From contig NC_133529.1 in NCBI RefSeq assembly GCF_048544455.1, positions 47,655,456-47,719,455 of the forward strand: DNA of 64,000 nucleotides, given 5' to 3'. The position numbers were made by a program, and so were the translations under genes. This stretch comes from Silene latifolia (taxonomy: Eukaryota > Streptophyta > Magnoliopsida > Caryophyllales > Caryophyllaceae). The notes beneath the pieces are model-generated. The model was given only the letters and a program-made list of their open reading frames with translations, did no database searches and was not told where the DNA came from. Below are positions 34,872-48,507 of the stretch, piece after piece. Position 1 is the first letter of the stretch. Every line of letters starts with the position of its first letter.

Positions 34872-36695
34872 GAGACAAGTGTGCGTCACCAATTCTCTTG
34901 TCCTATTACAATCTCCCACTCAATGAAAGGTGTCTTGCATGTCGTACTTGCATTTGATCATATCTTGAGTGGTTTCCTCGATCTGGAGAGTAACTGTCTG
35001 ACTGGAATTATCTACCGTATATACCTTCCGAGCGTGGCCACACATTTTCAGTTCACTACTCCTCGAGTGGCCCTGAGATTTCAAACAACCCTGACAAAGG
35101 GGTGGACAATTCCTATCGCATTATTCCCTTCGTATAGCCACAGTTCATCATGACCCAAAATATACTCATTTGACTTCAGTTACGATAGTCGTAGAGTATA
35201 AATCAAAACCAATCAGAAACTTGTGCCAACTTAGGCGAATAGTCTCTAGTCAAAAGAATTGACTCATAAGAATACTATAGTAGCTCTCGCCACGACCAGG
35301 CTTTATGAATTTCCAGAACTCTATAAGCGGTCACTGCCCGACAGAGTGTCTCATACAGTCTGTCTCTGTGATCGACTAGTCATCCCATATTACCCTATGT
35401 CACTTGAACTTGCCATCAATCGCATCACACTCTAGTCACTTCGAGACGTCACCTCCTATAAGTAACTAGGGGCGCATACTATGTCAATCCAGTTCACTTC
35501 AATGGGGTTCAATATTGCCTCAACTACCCATTTGGATATAACAAAGTGATGGACGAGTTTAAAGAAACTCGAACGATAAATGCGATTATCATATATTAAT
35601 AGTCAATACCTTATTAATACTTCATATCTTATTATCTATAGTGTAAATTTTACACTAGTTAAATTGCAATAAAAGCTTGGTAAGTGGATATACCATGTAT
35701 CCATACAGTCCAACTTTATGAATTGCTATTTCCTTCTATTCAATGTTATTTCTAATGACACGAATTTATCTAAGTAGGTGTCTAGCCTTCTTACTAGACT
35801 TGGGCTCTTATACTTGGAAGATGCTCCCACTATTATCATATAACTTGTGATAAAGTCTTTGGTAGAGGGATCTACTCTTAGTCCCTATATTAACCATCTT
35901 ACCACAATGTACTCGGATTCTGTTTGTAGAACTTGCAATGGTTGAAACTAAAACATTTTTCTAGTCACTTACTTCTAAGTCAATTAAATCAGCCTAGGAT
36001 TTCGATAAATCCTTATAGGTTTGGAAACTAGAGTTTGTGTAACCCTTCAACACACAACTTAGTATGTCATCCAAACATAAGAACGACTCCTCAATTCTCC
36101 TCAAGAATTTTAATGGATGTTCTTGAAGACTTTCTAAGGACCTTCATTCGAATTAACTTTTTATTGACTTATCATGCTCCAAGCATATGATTCATCAGGG
36201 CATGCGCATATAATGGCGTACATGATCGTTCTAATGGCGAAAACATTAGCAATCGATTTCATGTGATCAACAACTCATTAGGTTCAGTGAATGACTATGA
36301 CTCTATCATAGTAATTCTGCTTTCATCAATATGAATAACCTACTCAACCTTGTTGATATTAAACAGATAAAGAATCTTATCAATACAAGATACTTATCTA
36401 AGTGCTAATCTAAAATTCCCTATGTCATAATAGATTTGAAATTTTAGAATGCATTATGCCTTCTTTCATTGAGAATTGAAACCAAAACACTCCTTTGTAG
36501 TGTTAGCATGTCATCCTTAATGAGTAATATGACATTAACATGGAAGACAATTTCTCCCACTGAACTTCATGTTTAAACGTGGCAATTTGACTCCCACTCA
36601 AATCCATGTTTACACATGGCTTCTCGACAACTCGAGTGAAACCATTTTCTTTTATCACATGATTAAAACGATGATTCCAACTTTTTGATGCTTGC
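34872..36695 (-). pseudogene. Decayed 3' half of M1 pol
   Basis: Between the purine tract and the recognisable reverse transcriptase, with only traces left. Near 36690-36600 the minus strand reads CGLKQASKSWNHRFNHVIKE, the block after the reverse transcriptase core, in a shifted frame. YVDD and RNase H motifs could not be identified. Short hairpins are common (for example around 35635-35660). Confidence 0.6.
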
Positions 36696-39101
36696 TTAAG
36701 ACCGCAGAGGATCTCTTAAGTTTGCTACCACGTTAGGATTCTTAGGATCTACAAAACCTTCTGGTTGTATCATGAACACATCCTCCACTAAATACCCATT
36801 TAGGAAGGCGGTTTTGAGATCCATTTGCCATATTTCATAATCATGAAATGCGGCAATCGCTAACATGATCCGAATTGATCTAAGCATGGCTACGGGGGAA
36901 AAAGTTTCATCATAGTGTAAACCATGAACTTGAGTGAAACCTTTTGCAACTAACCTTGCTTTGTAGACATCATCATGTCTATCTATACCATTCTTTAGCT
37001 TAAAGATCCATTTGCATTGAAGAGTTCTCACATCATTAGGCAAATCAACCAAGTCCCACACTTGGTTCTCATAGATATAATTTATTTCGGATTGCATGGC
37101 CTCTTGCCATAAAGTTGAATTCGGACTAGAAATTGCAGTTTTGTAGGTTGCGGGATCGTCACTTTCCAAAAGGAATACGTCTAATTCGTCGTCCATCTCG
37201 ATGATACCCACGTATCTATCTGGTTGGTGACTTAACTCTACCTGACCTCCGAGGTTCGGAAGGAACAACGACTTGATTAGAAGACAAAGGAACATATTTT
37301 TGCGTCTCTTCTCTAGTTTGTGGTTCTTAAACTTCGTCAAGTTCAAATTTTCTCCCACTCTGTCTCCTAGAAATGTAATCCAATTCTAGAAAGACAGTCT
37401 CATAAGCCACAAACACTTTGTTCTCATGACGGTTGTAGAAAGTAATATCCACAAGTGTTCTTTGGATAACCTACAAAGTAACACTTGTCAGATTTAGGTG
37501 CTAGCTTATCGGTAGACTTGTTCTTGACATAAGCATCACAACCCCAAATTTTCATATATGACAAGTTTGGGACTTTTCCCTTCCATATCTCATATGGTGT
37601 CTTATCCGCAGCTTTGGTTGGACTTTGGTTTAATGATTTTATGGCCGTCTGAATCGCAAAACCCCAAAACAAATCTGGTAGATTCGTTTGACTCATCATA
37701 GATCGAACCATATCTAGTAGGGTTCGATTTCTCCTTTCGGCAACACCATTGAGTTAAGGTGTGCCAGGTGGAGTGAGTTGTGATACAATACCACAATCCT
37801 TTGAGAATCGAATTCATTGCTAAGATATTCTCCACCACGATTGGATTGTAGTGCTTTAATCTTATTGTTCAATTGGTTCTCTACTTCCTTTTGAAATTAA
37901 ATTTCTCAAATGCTTCACTTTTATATTTGATTAAGTAAACATACCCATATCTACTTAAATCATCGGTAAAAGTGACGAAGTAGTCATAATTTCCCCTAGC
38001 GGTGATACTCATTGGACCACATACATCGGTGTGTATTAGTCCCAATAAATCACTTGCTCGTGTCCCTTTACCACTAAAGGGGGCACGAATCATTTTACCA
38101 ATGAGCCCAAGATTCGCATACTCCATATGATTGGAAATCAAATGGTCCAATAATTACAGTCGACACTAGCCTTTTAATGCGTTTCTCATTTATGTGACCT
38201 AATCGACAATGCCAAATGTACGATTCATTTGGGTCACTTGTTTTGAGTCTTTTGGATTGTATGTTATAGATATCTTTAATTGAGTTGGAAGTGTCTAAAA
38301 CATAAATACCATTAATAGAAGTGGCTGAGCTCATGGCCAAGTCATTTTTAGACAAAATACAACGATTGTTTTTGATGGCGAAAGAAAATCCTTCCATGTC
38401 TAACATAGAAACGGAAATAATGTTTTTAGAAAAAGTGGGTACATAATAACAATTATATAGATGCAACTTAAAATCACTTAGCTAAGACAATCACATAGGT
38501 TCCCTTTGAAATGGCGGCTACTCTAGATCCATTTCCTAATCGGAGATCCACGTCACCCTTGCTAAGTGCTTCCACACTACTTAACCCTGACTGGAGTAAC
38601 AAGTCCAGCTTTGATATCTCCCAAATACATGGGGCAATTTCGCTTCCAATAGCCCATGACATTACAATAATGACATTTATTGTAGGATTGGGCACCCTTC
38701 TTGGTTTTGGTTATGGTAGTCCCACTATCCACTTCCATTCCATAATTGGGTTTGGGTTTCTTACCCTTCTTTGCCTTTCTTTCAAAATTACCATTACTCC
38801 TTTTAGTTGCAAGGACATTCTTGCTAGAACTCCCACTCAATATTTTATTTCTCCTTGCTTCTACAAACAAGGATGCCATGGAATTAGTGAGATAATCTTC
38901 ACAAGATTCTCTTATCAAAGAGGTGGGCATGAATATGGGAGTAGGAGGTGTGGAAGTGGTAAGGTAGCAAATATTTCCATCCTTACCAATGCCAAAGCGT
39001 AGTTCTCTAGTCGTATCATTGTCATATAAGGAGCATTTTTCATTGAATGATTGGAGCTACGAATCAATGGTGATCGGTGTAAGAGAATTAGATGAATCCA
39101 T
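36696..39101 (-). pseudogene. Copia gag-pol of M1, broken
   Basis: Minus-strand remnants in order: a start MDSSNSLTPITIDS at 39101 followed by a stop; gag zinc knuckle CHYCNVMGYWKRNC near 38640 (the usual His is Tyr); protease region 38695-38474 (DVDLRLGNGSRVAAI) without a DTG motif; pre-integrase WHCRLGHINEKRI (38260-38210); integrase core DYFVTFTDDLSRYGYVYLI (38000-37930) and C-terminal part TPYEIWKGKVPNLS, KIWGCDAYVKN (37600-37520); reverse transcriptase 37358-36696 with QCKWIFKLKNG, YKARLVAKGFTQVHGLHYDE and WQMDLKTAFLNG. The pieces lie in different frames. This is the best-preserved pol in the window but is not functional. Confidence 0.9.
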
Positions 39102-41213
39102 TGCGGAAAAATAACTACAAAAAACGGAGATGAAGGAAATAATTAACATTTATCGTTTTTAAACTTGTAAAATATTTTCAACAAGTTTAGCATTTATATT
39201 GTGACCTCTACCCAACTATAATAAATGATTCCGAGACCCAAAATTCATATTAACTTGAATGTGAGCCAACGGGCCCTCTACACCTTTACTAATATAACTT
39301 GGTGGGTTAATCCTCTTAACCGATTCTACAATTAGAACTCTCGGTCGATGAATTTACGTTAAGTTCATCTTTAGCCCGAACCTATTGCGGCTACGGTCGC
39401 AAATAGTTTCATTGAGATCAAACAAATTTTCGAAGTGTAAGAACTATTTATTACCCCACTTACCCAACGTCAATTGAAGTACCCCGAAAAAATCGTATTG
39501 TACCCCTTATGAAATTGAGATTCATGGGTTCCTACTATTTGGTAAGGCTAAGTCTCAATCTTTTAACAGTGGAGGTCTTGTAAATTTATTATCTATCAAT
39601 TTTAAGTGGAGCTAAAAATCGAATTATCGATAATTATAATTGACATGGTCGAAGAATCGATATGATATGCATGTGTTATTATGGCGATTTGGCAATGCAT
39701 GCAACATATTAAAAGAAATGCAAAGCAAATAATAAATTTCTAGTATGACCTTCCTAAAATAGAAAATCAAATAATCTATTACAAATTCGGAAACCAACTC
39801 CTTTGGTCCCTTGAATCTTCAAGTGGCATGCCTCCCAAGAACACCGTCTTTGTCGGAACGCCTTTCCGAATGGCACCGTCTTGAAGGAACTTCAGAATTA
39901 CAAATAATAATAAAATACAAAACTATTCCTATTATACATTTATAATATGAAAAACTAGTAAAAATAAAAGTGATACGAGATCACATAAATTACAACCGAA
40001 TCAATATCCCCTTACATTACGGGAAATATCGATTAAAACTAAGGCCATACTAAGATAAAATTACATAATTCAAAATTACATAAATAAAATATGACATTCA
40101 TCAATGAAATATGCAGCATTATAATATGTTTCTAACATGCCAATTTATGTGCCAAATCGCCCTATTTAAACTTATATCGTACATTAGTACATATAACCCG
40201 GTTTTATGGAAATTCACGATTTTTAACTTATTAAAATCGCAAAATAATACTAAATTCTAATTTTAGCCCAAGTTAATTATCCTAACTCTCTTAGGACTCA
40301 AAAATTAGTCATTACTCAATTTTTGACAATAATTCAACTTGATATAATATTTATGCCCATTTTTGACCCTAAAATCATAACTTTTATGAAATAAATCCAA
40401 ATTAAATTACAATAATTTAAAATTTGAATTTTAAATTTTTGAAAATTCTGAAATATATTCATGACACTCATAATGTTAAAAATCAAGGTTAAAATTTTCG
40501 AATTTATTTCGAGAAAAATGTAGTTACGATTTAACGGTTTTATCAAATAAAACATCTAAAGCATGTGAAAGTTAATCTAATCAAGGTTTAAACTTTAGAT
40601 CTGATAAGTTGGATGTAAATGCAATCTAAAACAATTTTCTCATGCCATGTAATTCGTTTTAGCTATTATTGCTAAAATAGTCACTATTTATGTCCTTTTT
40701 ACACTAAAAATTCATAAATCATGCAAAATGAATCAAGTTCATCTTAAATTTTACACATTGTGAGTAAAATGTGCATGTGACAACATATTAAAATTTTATG
40801 CCCTGTTTTGAAATTTAACTATTTTTAACCATTTTACCTCCATTTATTCCATTTTTATCTCATAAAAATCATAAATCATGCAAAATAAATTCAATTTATA
40901 CGAAATTGTACATAAAATAATTAAAATATGCATGTGAGGTCATATAAAAATTTCAAGGTCAGAAACTAAGTCTAACTATTTTTAGCATTTTACATACCAT
41001 TTTACTCATTAAAATGTAATAAAATCACTAAAAATCATTAAAATGAGCAATAAAATACCATCAATCATCAAAATGACCTAAATACATTTTAGGACCAGAA
41101 TATACAACATGCAAAATGATTTCGTGATATTATCTAATAATTCACAAATTTTTAGTTTTATTTAAGTTTCTAATAACTCGAAAAAACTATAAATCGATTA
41201 TGCATGCAACATC
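39102..41213 (-). other. Non-coding leader of M1
   Basis: AT-rich leader between the 5' LTR and gag, homologous in inverse orientation to 49385-52262. No gene is seen. It includes a conserved hairpin at about 40215-40240 (arms GATTTTTAA/TTAAAATC), matched at 51391-51414. Confidence 0.7.
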
Positions 41214-41231
41214 CTATGCTCTGATACCAAT
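41214..41231 (-). other. Primer-binding site of M1
   Basis: On the minus strand ATTGGTATCAGAGCATAG, directly after the 5' LTR end CCTAACA. Initiator tRNA-Met type. Confidence 0.88.
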
Positions 41232-42490
41232 TGTTAGGTTCATATACCTATTATTAGACATTTCTAATAGTGATCTAATTAACATTTTAACTTAGTCATT
41301 GAAGATCTAGTGCATGCATAACAAAAGAATAAGAAAAACGGTTTCCTTACATTGAGAAAGGCACGAAATGGGCACAAGTAAGGTCTCCTACCTTCACTTG
41401 TTCTTGAGCTATAATGCAAGTGTATGATCTTCCAACAAATCTCAAGTATAGAGATCCTCCTCAATGTTGCACCCAAGACAAAAAAAACCTTAATACTACT
41501 AATATAATTAACTAGATTATACTAGTAGTAATCCTTAAAATATATTCTATATTATTTACTACTACTTCTAATAATGTTGCATGTAATATATGAATGAACA
41601 ATTTTTATGTCTAAAACAATTTTAGAGAGATGGAAGAGAGGAGAGTAAAATTGCAATTTTTACATGAGATAAGAATGAAAATAATAAGAGCCAAGCTCTT
41701 CTTTTGACCAAGGGTGGCCGGGTAGAGGAGAGAAAAGGGGCCAATGCATGGCCTTTGTCTTACCCATAAAACTAGGTTTGCATGGCTAGTAATTGTAGGG
41801 TAATCATGATGTTTATTTTACATATAAAATAAACCATCCACTAACTCATTAACCCTTCATTTTTTTCGGCCTCTATAGATAAAATAGACTCCATTTTAAG
41901 TTTGTGTTATGTCAAATGTAAATAGGTAGGTCATGTGTCACACACCATGCCCATATGTATTTAAATACATATTTAACCCCTTAAATATCATTTTATAACA
42001 AATAAATTACATTTGACAATTTAACTAGCAATACATGATTACAAGTATTTAAAATGGGTCATATAAATATAATTCACAACATTTTGCATTTATAATTAAT
42101 CAATCATTCTTATTTTAATTGTTTCATAAACAATAATCAATTTTAGTAATAAAACATTTAATTACTAAAATGAATCTTATTTAATCTAATTACAATAAGA
42201 TACTTACTCTCACTCATAAAAATAAATTGTTCAATTTTAAGGAATTAATTAATCTGTGTCGTAATACAATTAATTAATCTATTAAGGGAATTGTCCTATA
42301 GGTGTGACCTTAAGGGATTAACTGATCACTGATCACCACCGTCAAACGACAGTAATGTCAAACTCTAGTTAGCCAATCATTACGAATTAATGTTGATCAG
42401 TTGACTATATAATTGAATCATGCCTTGCGTATTCTTATCATGAGATTTAAACATGTGATCGCACTATTGTTGAGGACACTTACTCCAACA
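41232..42490 (-). repeat. 5' LTR of M1
   Basis: 1259 bp, uninterrupted partner of 17607-18122 plus 34120-34856. Confidence 0.94.
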
Positions 42491-42956
42491 CTAGGGACAC
42501 CCCTACGGGTTTTAGTGCGGCAAGTGAAGAAAGGAGGATTTAAAGTAGTAGCCCCGCGGAGCTGAGGATCAACCCGAGCGGGTTGAGCACCAATCAGGGC
42601 GATCCAGACATCAACCCGGGCAGGTTCTCAGGTAGAGTTCCATTATCCCACTACCAATCCTTGCAGGTTGAGCCACAAGCTGGGCGGGGCACTACTTCTC
42701 TGCCTTCGATTTATAAATATATTTATTTAATTAGCCTTGTAACCTTAGCTTGTAATTAGTATAAATACCCCTCATTCCATTAGAGTTTAGGGAAATCATT
42801 AGAGAGATAAAAAGGAACAATTACTTTAATTAGCATCTTAATCATTAAATTTAGCTTAATCTTTTCATAATAATTCTTAGATCTAGTATTGGTATTGAAG
42901 AATTCTTGGGTTGTAATTGAAGAAGGTGGCAATTCTTCATTAATCAAAGGGTTTAT
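42491..42956 (+). repeat. Athila-like LTR, second segment
   Basis: Resumes the LTR begun at 17323 after the CTAGG duplication. It contains the palindrome TCAACCCG-AG-CGGGTTGA (42569-42586) with degenerate copies to about 42690, and a TATAAATACCCC promoter at 42760. It ends at TTTAT (42952-42956), the target site of the next insertion. Confidence 0.78.
42760..42771 (+). promoter_or_regulatory. TATA box of the Athila-like LTR
   Basis: TATAAATACCCC, same sequence and position relative to the GC-rich word array as in the two other Athila-like LTRs. Confidence 0.6.
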
Positions 42957-44310
42957 TGTAATACTACGGTTTTCTATGTCTTTGGGTACTCTATCGAGTA
43001 GGGCTTACTCTGTCGAGTAAGTAAGTTTGGTTTACGAAACAGTGTTCTGCTGAAGAGTACTCAATCGAGTAAGTTGGGGACTCGATCGAGTAAGGGACAC
43101 TCGATCGAGTAAGTTACTTACTCGATCGAGTAAGTTACTTTTGCGGGTTGTTTAAGTCGGATTTTGTTAGTAAAGTGTGATTGATATATTAAGCTTTTTG
43201 TCACTTTCTTGATCATTTGTATCTTTTATAAAAACCTTTCAAGAGAGAAAAGAAGTTACGTTGTCTTCGTTTGTCGCGTTACTATTAAATCCCAAAGGCT
43301 AAGGTTGTCGGATCGTCATGTTCTTTATGCCGTTAAGTTCGTCGTGTCGAGGGTAAGATCCTTGCATAGTTTTTATATTGTTTCCTTGATTTTGTTTAAA
43401 ACCCTAATTGGGTAGATTGGAGGTTTCGGGAGTATTGTGTTTATTAGATGGTGATTGTATGATTGTGTGTTTGATAGGAGATGATTTCATTGAAGAACGA
43501 TTTTGATTAGCATATTGTGACGATCATGGTGATTGCTTTTCCGGGTAGGGTTTCCCTACTCAGTTATTGTATAAATGAATATCAGATGGTTGTTTGGTTG
43601 ATTGGCATGATGATTATATCGTAATTGGTATTGGCATTGTTTTAAATTGATATTGTGATTGGTTGTTGTTGATTGTCTGTGGTTCGCGAGGTGCATCCTC
43701 GGCTGAGTGGAGTCACTTGCGGGAGTGGCTTCACGTCCTTGATTCGCCCTCTGTGGAACCCGCCACAGAAGGGGATGTGAACATTAAGGAACATGGGTTA
43801 TTCGCTCGATGGAGATGAGCGGGGCTTAGGTGGGAACGGATGCGGTCTCCCATTGGCGGTGAGGAATATCTGTTGCGATGAATATTCTGGTAGGGCTACA
43901 CACTTTAGTGTGTAGTAAGATGATTGGTGATGTGACGGTGTTGGAGATTGTGACTGACCCCGTTTAAATGTTTTATAAACTGTGGTGATCTATTCGGGGG
44001 TGGTGAGCAGTTGTCTAGCAGGTATACTATGGATGCGCGCAAGATTGGCTGGGGATGGAGTCACCACGAGTCTGATAGTAGTCTTCCGCTGTTGTGTCAT
44101 GACATTTTATTTACGATAGTTGGTTTTGGTTTGGAACAGTTGTATCGTACTTTATAGTTTTGGTTTTGATGTAATCACTTTAAATTAATTTACTTAAAGT
44201 ACGTTTCTTGATGGTCACTTTTGATTACTATGCCTCGGGTAACCGAGATGGTAGCACTTCCATGCATTAGGTGGTCTTGGTAAGGCACCTTGGTGTATGG
44301 GGGTGTTACA
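42957..44310 (+). mobile_element. Tekay-like solo LTR
   Basis: 1354 bp, TGTAATACT...GGTGTTACA, with perfect duplication TTTAT (42952-42956, 44311-44315). Its 3' half matches, in opposite orientation, the LTR at 32723-34114 (the CACTTGCGGGAGTGGCTTCA block near 43710 and the TAAGGCACC block near 44281). No interior remains. It contains palindrome array 5. Confidence 0.92.
42985..43134. repeat. Palindromic array 5, ACTCGATCGAGT variant
   Basis: About seven units, mainly ACTCGATCGAGTAAG, near the 5' end of the solo LTR. The centre is AT instead of the GT/GC of arrays 1-4. Confidence 0.85.
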
Positions 44311-44315
44311 TTTAT

Positions 44316-44355
44316 TCTATTTTATTCTTCATTATTATTGTTCATCTCCTTAAGT
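44316..44355 (+). repeat. Athila-like LTR, short third segment
   Basis: Continues after the TTTAT duplication with CATCTCCTTAAGTTTGGTAT, which matches the equivalent part of the solo LTR at 12903-14487 (inverted). The LTR then stops without a terminus, so the rest was deleted. The boundary is approximate. Confidence 0.5.
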
Positions 44356-45690
44356 TTGGTATAATACCTTCATCTCAAAAACGTCACAATTACAAGGCTA
44401 GTGATCTTACCAAATAAAACCAAAATCACCAAACTCAAACTTGGGCCAAGCGCATACACCCGAAATAAAAATCAGGTATATCATGAGATATGAACCCTAT
44501 CTCAACACAATCTACGGCATTTTCGAGAGTCATTCTAGACATAGAATGGTAAGGGTAACGAGTTCTTAGTTTCTATGTCATTAGTTCGTGTCTTGACATG
44601 ACATGAGGTATTCGAACGGTTTTCAATTTTTCCACAATAAATTGGTGGCGACTGCACAAATGCAGGCTTATTCAACCTTTCAGCGGTTTCAATGCCTCAC
44701 CAATCGGTAAAGGCACATGACATGCTTTGGCAAAACCAAGGCTCTATGGGAGAAGTGCCGCTGCCTCGAGACCAACGCGCGGGTGCGCGGGGCGCGAGTG
44801 GCCCAGTTCCACAATAACGCGGAAAATATAACTTATAAATTCATGCGGAAATTAGGGAATTTTGCAACTTTTAAAATTTAAAGCGCGGGTTCATTAAAAT
44901 CTAAAACACAAATAAAGAATGCGGAAATAAGCATTAAATTATACAAACGTGATAGTCAAGGTGAGGTAAAATATATCCCTCGAATGACAAAAGATAAAAG
45001 GTGAGTCTAAGCAACCCTACTAAACCGACTAGTAGTCCAAGGTGCTCGCTAACTCACACATGTCTTCACCCCATAAATGCACCAGCTAATACCTGTCATT
45101 CATGTAAACATGAACGCCACAGTCAGTGGGAAGTAACTCAAGGTTACCCAGCCACAAATTGTCGAAATGAACATAACAAAGAACTAAAACAGGTAAGTCA
45201 TGTAAGATACTTACAAAAGATATGAATATCAAACTATATTTAAACATGGCAATTAAATGAGATGGAATAAGATAGATCATCATTAGCATAATAATATGAA
45301 AGACAAGAATACAATTATTTATACAAAAGCACGCATTTCAAGGAAATATAACATAGATATGAGATTAGGCATCGAATCATTTAAGGTAGATGAGTAAGGG
45401 ATCAACCAATACAAAACACGCAAATGGAAACCTTAACCATTACTTTGAAAACTTCTTAACAAACATTGCACGGGACGTGGCTACTAATGTCACATTCATA
45501 CTTATGGGTTGCATCTCACCATAAGAACGGATGGGAACATGAATCCCGACGATCATATTGCAACTAGAGGGCTTACATCTCACCTCTAGTATCCGATAGG
45601 ACCAAGACTCTCACAACCAAACAATACAAGGCACAACTCTTGCCTTGAATGACATATACCAATATCTATAACCAAGCAAGACCTCTACTA

Positions 45691-45693
<3 letters not shown>

Positions 45694-45757
<64 letters not shown>
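45694..45757. repeat. (TA)n microsatellite
   Basis: About 64 bp of uninterrupted TA repeats. Confidence 0.97.
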
Positions 45758-45760
<3 letters not shown>

Positions 45761-47644
45761 CCCTGGTAGGACGACAATGGTACTCCCAAGACTCAGTCCT
45801 AGTCTAAATCTGGCCAGTCTCTCGGGACAGCATAATTCCCGATTCGACATGCGTCAAGACAGTCCGCATCCAAGACTCGAATAATAGATCGGAAATCGAG
45901 AACCCAAAATAGGCAGGACAGTCCGAAAGAGGCGGAAGATATGAGCTAAACCCACAATCGGCGAGACAGTCCGAACGAGGCGTAAAGATAAGTCAAGGAA
46001 AAGGGTATAGCATAAAGGCATTATCATAAGAATACGACTCACTTCAAGTAATTATTTATAAAGATTCTTTTGTAATTGTATTGTATTAATGAATATCTCA
46101 TTTCATAATTAAACATGCCGGTTAAATAAAATATAACAAGCGGTAATGAATAATTTACGTTATGCAAAATTTACGGATTAAAATGGAAACCCACACGAGT
46201 GACTTCTTCATGAGCCTACTACAAAGCATAAGGTTGGCCCAAACAATTTAATCACATAAGTCCAACAATGTAAATATGGTGAGCCCAAATACATACTTGT
46301 GGTTATCCCAAAATTAAGAGGGTGGTGAGCCCAAACCACAACTCCATAAAATTGTTTAAGGAAATTACACAAGGAAGTATGGGAAAGCACGACTCCTACC
46401 GAGACCACAATCCGACACCACCAGCCGTGGTTGAGGCCGTGAAATTACCATACACTGTCGTGGCCACTGCTACCCACGGTCAGCCCATAGCCGCAGCCAA
46501 ACACAACCCCACACGCCACCATTCAACCGCACAAAACAGCCCTCAAAACAGGAAGTAAAATCGTCCTAAACACAGTACAAAACAGGGCACCAACAGTTCA
46601 AAACCCGAGTTTTCCAAGCGGCAAAAATCGAGTATACAGGTGACGACATTAATGTGAGGAAATCGAGCACTGAAACAATCCCCAAGGACTGCTTTACCCG
46701 TCCCAAAACAGAGACCAAAACAGCCCCAGACACAGTTATGTACACGGATTCCAACAGTCATTTCGGTTCAAGCTCAAGACGAAAATAAGAGGCAAAGTGA
46801 GACGGAAATAGACACGACTACACATGAATAACCACATACATTTTACAAAGATAAAGCTGATACTGTACTCAAGGCTTACCACTAAGAAATTTATGAACTC
46901 ATCCTACTTGGAAGATGTCCATTCATTTGGCGGCTTAAAATCAAGTCGTTTTACATGATAGGTGTCGAAAGGTTGAGCAATTCTACAGCAGCATTTAATC
47001 ATCCAAATTTATTTTTTGTTAGATGTCGCTGCTAACTCAAGAAGACCAGAAAACACAGCCATTTACTCGAAAAGAAACGCAACAGCCTAAACCAGAAAAT
47101 CACCATAGCCGACTGCATTATGAGGACTAAGCCATGAAAACACCCAAATAAACTAACCACAAGCATCACAAAATCAACTCCATATATGAAGAACACAGTA
47201 AAGACTTAAACTTTACGATAAACAAAAGTAAAAACTGAGTAGGAAGGGCGAATTCCCGACATTTTGTCGAATAACCTATCACCGTTACCTCGAACGCTCC
47301 TTATTCTTCGAATAAACGGTCCCCAAAGCTTGAGTCTTCCTCCGAGTCTTCGAAACCTTCATCAAGGAGCAAGAAAACGGAAGGATCGAGGCAAAAACCG
47401 AAACTTTTATAAGACGGCGAAATTCGAAACCACCACAAAAACGAGACTTTCTTACCTAGAAAGATGAAGGAGGAAGTAAGGAGGAGAATGGTGCAAGAAT
47501 TAGAGGAAAAGGTGGAGGAATGGATCGAAATCTGGGTTTTAGTCGACGAAAATGGTGTTTGTGTCTTACTGTTTGGTTTTTGTTGTTGCAGCTGAATGAT
47601 TTCGAAAAGGAGAATGAAGGGTGTGAGGGGTCGGGGGGGTATAA

Positions 47645-47679
<35 letters not shown>

Positions 47680-47702
47680 TAATAATAATAATAATAATAA
47701 TT
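47645..47702. repeat. (TAA)n microsatellite
   Basis: Two TAA tracts joined by an A8 run. The frames across it on both strands (poly-Ile) are artefacts. Confidence 0.95.
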
Positions 47703-48040
47703 ATATAAATGTGGAGTGTGAGAGAGTAGTTGGTATGTGTGTTGTCAAAATTTGATTGGTCCAAGATTAAACCTAGCCTTACAAGTAAATTGTGGCGGTC
47801 TTATGCTAGACGGGAAAATGTCTTAAGTCTATATTAACTTAAGACGGAAAACTATTATTATTATTGTCACTATTATTACTATCCGACTAAAATACGCATT
47901 TTTATATAAAATAAGCTTTAATATATTACTTTTATAAAATCATGTTTAAAATAAAATTAAATAATTATAAAAAAAAATATAAAATAAAGTAATTAAACGG
48001 TTAAATAAATTATAAATGTCAAAATGAGAAATTCGCGGGT

Positions 48041-48507
48041 TACAATCACCCCACTTTTTTAAAAGTTTCGTCCTCAAAACTTGAAAGTAGAAAATGAAAG
48101 GTTATAAAAATAAAGTCGGATTTTTTTGAAATCGGTAACTAAAATATTAAAAGGTTACTCTTTGTGAGAATTAAAATTTCCTACAAAAGTTTCAAGTAAA
48201 ATTTTCAAACAGTACCAGATCCTTGTCAAAGGGACGTAGGTGTTCTCGTTGCGCACTCATGAACATCACATTCCAAATCAAAGGTAAGGTCAAAATACCA
48301 AATCATTTGCAGAAATACCAAATCAAAATACTTTCAAAAATATTTATGAAGAGTTTTCAAAACTATAAGTCTCCTTCATGGAACGAAATTGCTCTTGTCG
48401 TGCACACAAGAGCGCTAACTTTCCAAGTCAAAGACAAGTTTAAAACAAAATCATTTGCCGATAAGTATAGGTCAAGTTATTAGACGCCTTTAATAACGAG
48501 CTTTAAC
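48041..48507 (-). pseudogene. Gypsy pol tail and purine tract
   Basis: On the minus strand, codons VLRTKLLKKWGD at 48080-48044 run into AAAAAAGTGGGGTGAT, a polypurine tract, and then the LTR start at 48040. The rest is AT-rich, with a duplicated word (CTCGTTGCGCACTCATGA and CTTGTCGTGCACACAAGA). It is cut at 48508 by a Copia LTR. Confidence 0.6.

Larger units (their letters stand above)
17607..42490 (-). mobile_element. Copia LTR retrotransposon M1, minus strand, with nested insertions
   Basis: Bounded by TGTTAGG...CCAACA and the duplication CTAGG (17602-17606 and 42491-42495). The 3' LTR is 17607-18122 plus 34120-34856, the interior is 34857-41231 and the 5' LTR is 41232-42490. Minus orientation is shown by the primer site beside the right LTR and the purine tract beside the left one. 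Its own length, without the nested Gypsy element, is about 8.9 kb. Its gag and pol are broken. Confidence 0.93.
44356..48040 (-). mobile_element. Gypsy-derived sequence ending in a minus-strand LTR
   Basis: No credible gene. Near 44640 the sequence TTGGTGGCGACTGC resembles the LTR-end/primer-site junction of Ogre/Tat-type Gypsy elements. The right end (48040) is the start of a minus-strand LTR (TGTAACCCGCG), because a purine tract and pol tail lie next to it. I could not find the other end of that LTR or a target duplication, so the internal division is unresolved. Confidence 0.45.

Noticed and set aside
41214-41231. Possible tRNA gene remnants at TGGTATCAGAGC sites
   Set aside because: Only 12-18 nt match a tRNA 3' end and all sit beside LTRs; they are primer-binding sites.
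42985-43134. Regular palindrome array resembling CRISPR repeats
   Set aside because: Spacers are about 5-20 bp, not unique 30-bp spacers, the context is a plant LTR, and there are no cas genes.
47456-47764. Frames with poly-Ile on both strands
   Set aside because: They translate the (TAA)n microsatellite.
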